The position numbers were made by a program, and so were the translations under genes. Shown here piece by piece: positions 58,624 through 64,000 of a DNA stretch of 64,000 nt. How positions within the stretch are numbered: position 1 is the first letter of the stretch; each line of letters starts with the position of its first letter. The stretch is from Actinomadura parmotrematis (GTDB lineage Bacteria; Actinomycetota; Actinomycetes; Streptosporangiales; Streptosporangiaceae). The stretch lies in NCBI RefSeq assembly GCF_019458805.1, contig NZ_JAIBOA010000032.1, forward strand, positions 16,854 to 80,853, given 5' to 3'. The notes beneath the pieces were generated by a model. That model worked only from the letters and a program-made list of their open reading frames with translations, was not told where the DNA came from and did no database searches.

Positions 58624-59370
58624 GTGCGCGAGATCGACTTCATCGGTTCCGACCCCGGCTCTGAAGACGAGCGCTGCCCGGCGGTGTTCCGCGACCCCAA
58701 CACCGGCGACTTCTACCAGCAAGGCCGCCTGGTCACCGACCCCGAAGTCCTCAAAAGCCTAGGGGAACACGTGGCGCTGGCACCCGACGAAGCCGTCATC
58801 TGGCAACCCGCCCGCATGGCCCACCAACTCGCCGAAGCCGCCACCGCAACCTACGAACCGGGCCGCCAAGGCCACGGCATCCCCACCTTCGCCGAACTCC
58901 TGGCCAACACCACACGCTCAGCCGTACACCTGGAAATGCGCGACCACTACCAGCCCTCAGCAGGATTCGAGGACTGGAAGGCCGGAGGCTCGGGCCGCAC
59001 CGACCGCTCCCGCTGGACCTCCCAAGTCCAAGAAGCGATCGCTCGCGGCGTGACGATGCGCCGCGCCCGCATCGTGTCCGAGCCCGTCTCCGACTACATC
59101 CGCTGGGAACACTCGGTCACTGACGTCAACATCGAAGCCGGCGAACAAGTCCGCTGGCTACCCCGCCGCCGAACCTGGGACCTGATGCTCCCCGGCGCCG
59201 ACTTCTGGATGTTCGACCAACGCCTCGTCCGCTTCCACTTCGACGCAGGCGACGGCACCATGCTGGACGAGTACGAATTCGTCTCCGACCCCCGCCGCAT
59301 CGCCCACGTCGTCGCAGCATTCGAGATGGTCTGGGAACGAGCCGCCCCACACGAGAAGTACCAGGTCTAG
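58624..59370 (+). CDS. DUF6879 family protein
   Basis: A 248-residue protein with the DUF6879 domain in its C-terminal two thirds (about 85-245: IPTFAELLANTTRSAVHLEM, RARIVSEPVSDYIRWEHSV and LRPGADFWMFDQ-like PGADFWMFDQRLVRFHFD). The first 75 residues (MREIDFIGSDPGSEDERCP, then YQQGRLVTDPEVL) form a separate small domain that other genomes carry as an independent protein, so this looks like a fusion. GTG start just after a possible ribosome site. DUF6879 genes accompany DUF5753 regulators in actinobacteria; the function is unknown. Confidence 0.8.
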   Translation: MREIDFIGSDPGSEDERCPAVFRDPNTGDFYQQGRLVTDPEVLKSLGEHVALAPDEAVIWQPARMAHQLAEAATATYEPGRQGHGIPTFAELLANTTRSAVHLEMRDHYQPSAGFEDWKAGGSGRTDRSRWTSQVQEAIARGVTMRRARIVSEPVSDYIRWEHSVTDVNIEAGEQVRWLPRRRTWDLMLPGADFWMFDQRLVRFHFDAGDGTMLDEYEFVSDPRRIAHVVAAFEMVWERAAPHEKYQV

Positions 59371-59647
59371 CAACCCCTGGTCCGCCTGGCGCGGTGGATT
59401 TCCGCGCATCTGACAACGAAGGGCCTGGTCACCGCGCTAGCCTGACCGGCCTATAAGTCCCGCCAGTGCGCCCGCCAAACCGACCCCTTACACCTCCAGC
59501 GAGAACTCCTGAACGTTCGAGGTCGGCTAGCAAAGCGGCCGAAGAACCCTTCTACTTCCGCTTGTTTGGGTCCAGGGCTCGAGCGCAAGCTAGAGCCGAC
59601 AACCCTTCAGTAGAACGCGGCCAGGTGACGACAGCCGACCACGCTAG

Positions 59648-60736
59648 TCAGCCGCCAAAGACAGTCTGGTACGCCTGCTTCCCGTTTTGGACCAGGAGGG
59701 TGAGACCAACGGAGGTCGCATTAGCTGCAGCCAACGTCTCCTGGATGCGACCATAAGCTGCGCGTATCTTACCTGGCTCGGGCTGAGACGCAGAGGTCTC
59801 TTCGGCGAGGATCTCAGCATCCTGAATAAGCTCTTCTTGCTTATCAGGCGCCATTCCGAGAGTCGGAGCCATCTGCAGCACCAAATCGGCGAACTGTCCC
59901 ATTTCCGATGGATCGAATCCGATGGAGTTATACTGAACAACACTCCGCTGACTTCCAGCGACAATGCCGGAAGAACCATGGAAGTTGTAGGTGTCGCCAC
60001 TTTGCTTTTGGTGGTTGATGTAGTCGTTCACTGTCCTCCCCGATAGGGCGCAGTCCACGCCATCTTCAGTTACTCGCACCCTGCTCAACGATTCTGCACC
60101 GTCATCGGTTCCTACACGTTGCATGAGGCAGCGCTGTTCAAGGTATCGAGAAGCCCCAAGGACCTCGTCCACCGTAAGCGAATCTCCCGCGAAGTAGGAG
60201 CCTGCGGTATCCATGAAAGCCATAGTTTCGACGCCTTCTTCACCCCGACCTGCTTCGAACGCCCAGCGCAGCAGCCCATCGCAGGCATACGAAAAGCGGG
60301 CAATTCGACTCTTGCGCAGACCCTGCAGGCGTCGCGCCTCAATGACACCCGTCTCGGTTAGACGAATCTCATAGATATTTATCCCGGTCAGGGATTCGCT
60401 TACCTTGATGAGGTTACGATCTTTTAGTTGCAGAACAACTGCACGCGCATCATCCTGTGAGAGATCCCGATCTGCAGTGAATGTCGAGATGTCGACTATC
60501 CGACGTTCGGGAGACTGCCCATACAGCCAACTCAACAATAGTGACTGATATGGATCATCTTCAATGGTGGTCGACGACTTCGCTGATCTACCGCCTTCCG
60601 TGGACACATCGGGCATGTTTGCCTCAATAGGGACTCGAATCGGGTGCTTGCGCGCTGCACGCTCGAATTCTTTCCCGATCTCCTTCTGCATCTTTTCGAT
60701 GGCACGTCTATTGATCTTGAACCCCTTGTCGGCCAT
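59648..60736 (-). CDS. Winged-helix protein with a signalling-motif-like C-terminus
   Basis: A 362-residue protein. The N-terminus is basic (1-40), followed by two winged-helix-like segments (about 62-140, with LSWLYGQSPERRIVDISTFT and DRNLIKVSES; and about 150-235, with YLEQRCLMQRVGTDDGAE). A short motif NFHGSSGIVAGSQRSVVQ (251-268) has the shape of Gly-rich segments found in bacterial conflict and signalling proteins (GpVaiGsgNxVVQ type). The C-terminal 90 residues are helical. The ATG at 60736 has GGAGGTGG upstream. Base composition is clearly AT-richer than the conjugation genes, marking a separate acquisition. It lies beside the Trypco1/protease locus; an immunity role is inferred, not shown. 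Confidence 0.6.
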   Translation of the reverse strand: MADKGFKINRRAIEKMQKEIGKEFERAARKHPIRVPIEANMPDVSTEGGRSAKSSTTIEDDPYQSLLLSWLYGQSPERRIVDISTFTADRDLSQDDARAVVLQLKDRNLIKVSESLTGINIYEIRLTETGVIEARRLQGLRKSRIARFSYACDGLLRWAFEAGRGEEGVETMAFMDTAGSYFAGDSLTVDEVLGASRYLEQRCLMQRVGTDDGAESLSRVRVTEDGVDCALSGRTVNDYINHQKQSGDTYNFHGSSGIVAGSQRSVVQYNSIGFDPSEMGQFADLVLQMAPTLGMAPDKQEELIQDAEILAEETSASQPEPGKIRAAYGRIQETLAAANATSVGLTLLVQNGKQAYQTVFGG

Positions 60737-61183
60737 CACCCACCTCCAAAGATCGTTCCGGACCGGCGACACAACAGCATACGAGAGGCACCCGACAGTT
60801 CGGGGCCGCCAGACCCCTCTCGTTAGCCTCGGAGCACCATACGGGCCATGCACGCGATCGGCGCACTTTGTTCTATCGACCCAGGGGGGTATCGTCGCTC
60901 GACTCGAACAGCCCGGTAGGGCCGAGGTGCCCCAGCGCTACCGAGCCGTCCGAATCACAAGCAGATCCCGATTCGGTGGATCCCCCCAATTTGGGCGCCG
61001 AACGGATGGGGGGATGGTTGTGGTCCCCCTCGATCTGGGCCCTCCATGCATGATCGCTGGGGGTGGGTTGTCGGCGGGCTGGTGTGGTGGCCGCTATCGG
61101 CGGCCGAGGTGGGAGAACCTTATGCTGGTGTGATGCGTCCTATCCATTGGGTCATTATTGGCGGGGCCGGGAGGGATGTGGGG
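60737..61183. other. 447-bp divergent intergenic region
   Basis: Between the winged-helix gene and the Trypco1 gene. Short frames are present on both strands without coding character; a GC-rich part follows an AT-richer one at about 60850-60900. The promoters of both neighbours must lie here. No clear repeat was seen. Confidence 0.4.
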
Positions 61184-61552
61184 ATGGCTGAGGTGGTTCG
61201 GTACGAGCTGGATGATGACACTGCGGTGGCGTTTGAGTTCGATCCACCTGAGGGGTTCTTGCCAGCTGGCACTGACGAGATCGTGGAGCGGGTTCGGGTC
61301 GCAGTGGATCCGGCGGTGCGTGCTGCCCAGGAGGTGCTGGAGCAGTTGCGGCGGGTGTCTCCAGATGAGGTGGAGGTGAAGTTCGGCGTCAAGGTGTCGG
61401 GCAAGGCTAACTGGATGATCGCCAAAGCCTCCACCGAAGCTAACTTCGAGATCAAGATGCTCTGGCGCCAAGGCCCCCACGCCTCACTACCGCCGGCCGA
61501 AGAAGTCGAAGAGGCCGAGGCTGAGGAATCTGGCGATGCGGAGGGTTCGTAG
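61184..61552 (+). CDS. Trypco1 (trypsin-co-occurring domain 1) protein
   Basis: A 122-residue protein of the Trypco1 family: a beta-rich start VVRYELDDDTAVAFEFD, then ERVRVAVDPAVRAAQEVLEQL, then a conserved strand-turn-strand EVEVKFGVKVSGKANWMIAK, and an acidic tail. This family occurs next to trypsin-like proteases and NTPases in predicted bacterial conflict systems. Its gene lies 125 bp before the protease-STAND gene on the same strand, probably one transcript. I chose the ATG at 61184; an upstream ATG at 61046 adds 46 residues without the family pattern. It may regulate or be a substrate of the protease (inferred). Confidence 0.82.
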   Translation: MAEVVRYELDDDTAVAFEFDPPEGFLPAGTDEIVERVRVAVDPAVRAAQEVLEQLRRVSPDEVEVKFGVKVSGKANWMIAKASTEANFEIKMLWRQGPHASLPPAEEVEEAEAEESGDAEGS

Positions 61553-61677
61553 GAGGAGCAGCCGAGCGCTGGCTGATCGGACTGGAGACGATGTTGCGAT
61601 AACGCTGCCTGGCCGAAACGACCACGATTAGGCTGAGCCCCCCATGCCTCCATGTCTCCCACTCTCTCGGACGACGC

Positions 61678-64000
61678 ATGACGACACCTTCAGGCGATGA
61701 CGCTTCGCCGTTCCCCGCTGATAGTTCGTGGGCGGCGATGGTCTATGCGAGCGAGAGGAGCCAGGAGTGGCTCGGCAGCGCGGTGCTGATCGACGAGAAG
61801 CGTCTGCTGACGTGCGATCACGTCGCGGTAGGCGATGAGCTGTGGGTGGAATTCCCCAAGGCCGAGCAAGACGACGAGCGGCGCTACCGCGTGGTGAGCG
61901 TGGTGCGGGCCCCGCCGCGTTACGACTTGGCGCTGTTGTCCTTGGAGGACTCACCAAAGGTCGTACGCGCCCCGCTGCGTCACACTCCGCCTGTTGGGCT
62001 GGTAGGGCACCCGTGGTGGGCGTTCGGCTATCCCTTGGGCGAGGTACACGGCAACGATGCACGAGGTCAGGTCGGCATCGATCTGGGACGCGGGTTCGTG
62101 CGGTTGGACTGCCGCCCCGGTGACCGCTACGTGCTGAAGAAGGGCTTCAGCGGTTCGGGAGTGTGGTCGGCGCGTTATCAGGCGGTGGTGGCGATCGTGG
62201 TGCAGGCGGGCGGCGGTGACGGCAAGGCCGTCACCCTGCACCGTGCGCTCTCCTGCTTCCCCGAGGCCAAGCTTGACCAGCTCACCACTTGGAGCGCCAG
62301 CGACAGCGACGAGGTCGCCCGCACCTCCTGGGGGCTGACCAAACGGTCGCAGGCGTCGCCGAATGGGTGGCGGTTGAGCGAGGACCCCGAGACCGCGCGG
62401 CACTGGAGCCCGCGAGCACGGGGTGTGGCGGTCGACAGCGAACGCGGCCATCGTTTCCAAGGCCGCCGGCGGGCATTGACCGAGATCGCCGACTGGTTGG
62501 ACGCTGAGGTTCCTGATCACCGGGTGCTGGTGGTGACCGGCTCCCCCGGTGTGGGCAAATCAGCAGTGCTAGGACGCATCGTCACCACCGCCGACCCCGC
62601 CCTCCGCGACCAGCTCCCCGACCATGACACCGGTGTCCGCGCGACGACAGCGTCGGTGCAGTGCGCCGTGCACGCCAAAGGCAAAACCGCCCTGGAGATC
62701 GCCACCGAGATCGCCCGCGCCGCCTCTGCACCCCTGCCCGAACGCCCTGCAGACCTCGCACCCGCCCTTCGGGAAGAACTCACCGAACACCCTCGCCGCT
62801 TCACGATCATCATCGACGCCCTCGACGAGGCCGTCACCCCCAAGGACGTACGCACGGTAGTGACTGAGGTGCTGCTGCCGCTGGCGCAGACCTGCGCCGA
62901 CGCCGGCGTCCGCCTGGTCGTCGGCACCCGCCGCCACGACGACCACGGCAACCTCCTGCAGATCTTCGGACCCGCCCGCACCACCATCGACCTGGACGAA
63001 GCCGCCTACTTCGAGGTCGAAGACCTCACCGCCTACGCCCAAGCCACCTTGCAACTCCAAGGCGCCGAACGCCCCAACAACCCCTACAACGATTCTTTGA
63101 TCGCCGCCCCGGTAGCGGCGCGTATCGCTACCCTGGCGCACCGTAATTTCTTGGTCGCCGGTCTGGTCGCCAAAAGCCACGGGCTCTACGACACCACCCC
63201 CATCGATCCGGCCGAACTCACCTTTATCGGCCGCGTGGACAACGCCCTCGGTGCCTATCTCGCCCGCGTACCGGATATTGGTGGCGTCACGGCCGTCCAG
63301 GTGCTGACCGCTCTGGCCTACGCCCATGCTCCCGGATGGTCCGTCAGCCTATGGCAGATCGCCGTCCATGCCTTCACCGGCATCGTACTGTCCGAACAGG
63401 AACTGCACGCTTTCGCGCGTTCTTCGGCGGCCAATTTTCTGGTCGAATCGTCTCAAGGACACTCTTATCGACTCTTCCACCAAGCTCTCAATGACGTCCT
63501 TCTTCACGACCGTCACGAAATTGTTGCCGCTAACGATGACCAGACCGCGCTGACTACCGCCTTTCACGCCTACGGCCGCCGCCTGGGGTGGCAGAAAGCA
63601 CCCGATTACCTGCTGCGGTCCCTGCCTGCGCACGCCGCCGCTGGCGACATCCTCGACAGTCTCTTCGATGATGCCGACTTCATCCTGCACACCGAGACCG
63701 CACGTGTCCTTGCCGTCAAAGACCACGCCCACAGTCGGCAGGCACGAGCCTGCATCCGCCTTCTGGAACTCACTCCCGACGCCCGGACCGCTCCGCCGGC
63801 CAAGCGGTTGGCCATGCTCGCCCTCACCGAAGCCATGGAAGACCTCGGCGACATCTACCAAACCCTCGCCCGCAGTGTCGGCACCCCCTACCGGCCGGTC
63901 TGGAGCTCCTGTCAACCCCGCCAAGAAATCATCCGCTTCGAAGGCCACACCGACTGGGTGCGCGCCGTCTGCGCCTACACCACCCCCGACGGCCAACCAC
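61678..64000 (+). CDS. Trypsin-like protease / STAND NTPase / WD40 protein, cut by window end
   Basis: At least 774 residues, still open at the right edge. Residues 1-200 are a trypsin-like serine protease with catalytic His48 (LLTCDHVAVG), Asp83 (RYDLALLS) and Ser158 (KGFSGSGVWS), so the triad is complete; there is no signal peptide, so it works inside the cell. Residues about 280-640 are a STAND NTPase with P-loop TGSPGVGKS (287-295) and Walker B FTIIIDALDEA (375-385). The last visible residues EIIRFEGHTDWVRAVCAYTT are the first WD40 repeat, so a propeller sensor follows outside the window. The layout protease + STAND switch + WD40 sensor, with Trypco1 beside it, matches predicted NTP-dependent conflict systems: recognition by WD40 would switch the NTPase and release the protease. 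The ATG at 61678 is chosen; reading continues from it without a stop. Confidence 0.85.
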   Translation, partial: MTTPSGDDASPFPADSSWAAMVYASERSQEWLGSAVLIDEKRLLTCDHVAVGDELWVEFPKAEQDDERRYRVVSVVRAPPRYDLALLSLEDSPKVVRAPLRHTPPVGLVGHPWWAFGYPLGEVHGNDARGQVGIDLGRGFVRLDCRPGDRYVLKKGFSGSGVWSARYQAVVAIVVQAGGGDGKAVTLHRALSCFPEAKLDQLTTWSASDSDEVARTSWGLTKRSQASPNGWRLSEDPETARHWSPRARGVAVDSERGHRFQGRRRALTEIADWLDAEVPDHRVLVVTGSPGVGKSAVLGRIVTTADPALRDQLPDHDTGVRATTASVQCAVHAKGKTALEIATEIARAASAPLPERPADLAPALREELTEHPRRFTIIIDALDEAVTPKDVRTVVTEVLLPLAQTCADAGVRLVVGTRRHDDHGNLLQIFGPARTTIDLDEAAYFEVEDLTAYAQATLQLQGAERPNNPYNDSLIAAPVAARIATLAHRNFLVAGLVAKSHGLYDTTPIDPAELTFIGRVDNALGAYLARVPDIGGVTAVQVLTALAYAHAPGWSVSLWQIAVHAFTGIVLSEQELHAFARSSAANFLVESSQGHSYRLFHQALNDVLLHDRHEIVAANDDQTALTTAFHAYGRRLGWQKAPDYLLRSLPAHAAAGDILDSLFDDADFILHTETARVLAVKDHAHSRQARACIRLLELTPDARTAPPAKRLAMLALTEAMEDLGDIYQTLARSVGTPYRPVWSSCQPRQEIIRFEGHTDWVRAVCAYTTPDGQP

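Noticed and set aside
59466..59756. Forward frame before the winged-helix gene
   Set aside because: It overlaps the 3' end of the reverse gene and has no recognisable domain or start signal.
28451..64000. Right attachment site as a copy of the tRNA-Leu 3' end
   Set aside because: I looked for the T-arm and acceptor sequence elsewhere in the window and found no match; a serine-integrase core would be too short to spot by eye.

Overview
The window is GC-rich, actinobacterial DNA with dense coding, a strong G/C third-position bias and many GTG/TTG starts. The gene content (chaplin-domain protein, SigE-family sigma factor, DUF5703, DUF397/DUF5753 regulators, MFS-thymidylate kinase fusion, DesA3-type desaturase pair) points to a filamentous actinomycete. 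A Thermomonosporaceae/Streptosporangiales-like genus such as Actinomadura is the best guess, but this is inference.

Positions 1-28.36 kb look like ordinary chromosome. In order: the end of an MFS exporter; a five-gene, reverse-strand MacAB-like ABC efflux operon with two Gly-rich accessory proteins; a ferredoxin reductase and acyl-lipid/acyl-CoA desaturase pair with a palindromic operator candidate; a RicT/YaaT-like protein; a propeller-like membrane protein; a fructosamine kinase-family protein with a low-molecular-weight tyrosine phosphatase; a DUF1622 membrane pair; a SigE-type sigma factor coupled to a membrane protein with an FtsX-like ectodomain; an orphan histidine kinase; a phosphoesterase; a Pit phosphate permease; the holB, tmk (MFS fusion) and topA replication genes; DUF5703; a gene-free patch of inverted and tandem repeats; an eight-repeat chaplin-like protein with a secreted neighbour; and an M20 peptidase. 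The segment ends at tRNA-Leu(GAG).

An integrative and conjugative element (ICE) begins at that tRNA. Its left end is a reverse-strand operon ending in a large serine integrase whose last codons are read from the tRNA gene. Upstream in the same operon are two stand-alone relatives of the integrase catalytic domain that have lost the catalytic serine, HTH and zinc-ribbon small proteins, and a tandem pair of DNA methyltransferase-like proteins. From 35.7 to 47.0 kb a forward operon, tightly coupled by stop/start overlaps, encodes a Gram-positive type IV secretion system: pilin, VirB6/TrbL, PrgI, VirB4, VirD4 coupling ATPase, replication-relaxation protein, and a lytic transglycosylase/NlpC-P60 hydrolase. 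Next come two reverse genes, a hairpin-rich control region with four 7-bp direct repeats at exact 11-bp spacing (the layout bound by SARP regulators), an anti-sigma-type ATPase and a membrane-anchored SARP (winged helix plus BTAD).

Positions 53.3-59.4 kb are regulatory and metabolic cargo: a WhiJ-like XRE/DUF5753 regulator with DUF397 and an anti-sigma-type ATPase, a truncated RibD-like reductase, a NUDIX hydrolase, a class B asparagine synthetase-like enzyme, a second XRE regulator and a DUF6879 protein.

Positions 59.6-64.0 kb are AT-richer at first and look like an immunity or conflict island: a winged-helix protein with a signalling-motif-like segment, then a Trypco1 protein and a long protein (cut by the window end) with trypsin-like protease, STAND NTPase and the first WD40 repeat. 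The right end of the ICE was not found and probably lies beyond the window. The strongest candidates for something new are the Trypco1/trypsin-STAND-WD40 module, the catalytically dead recombinase paralogs coupled to the integrase, and the membrane-anchored SARP with its putative operator.
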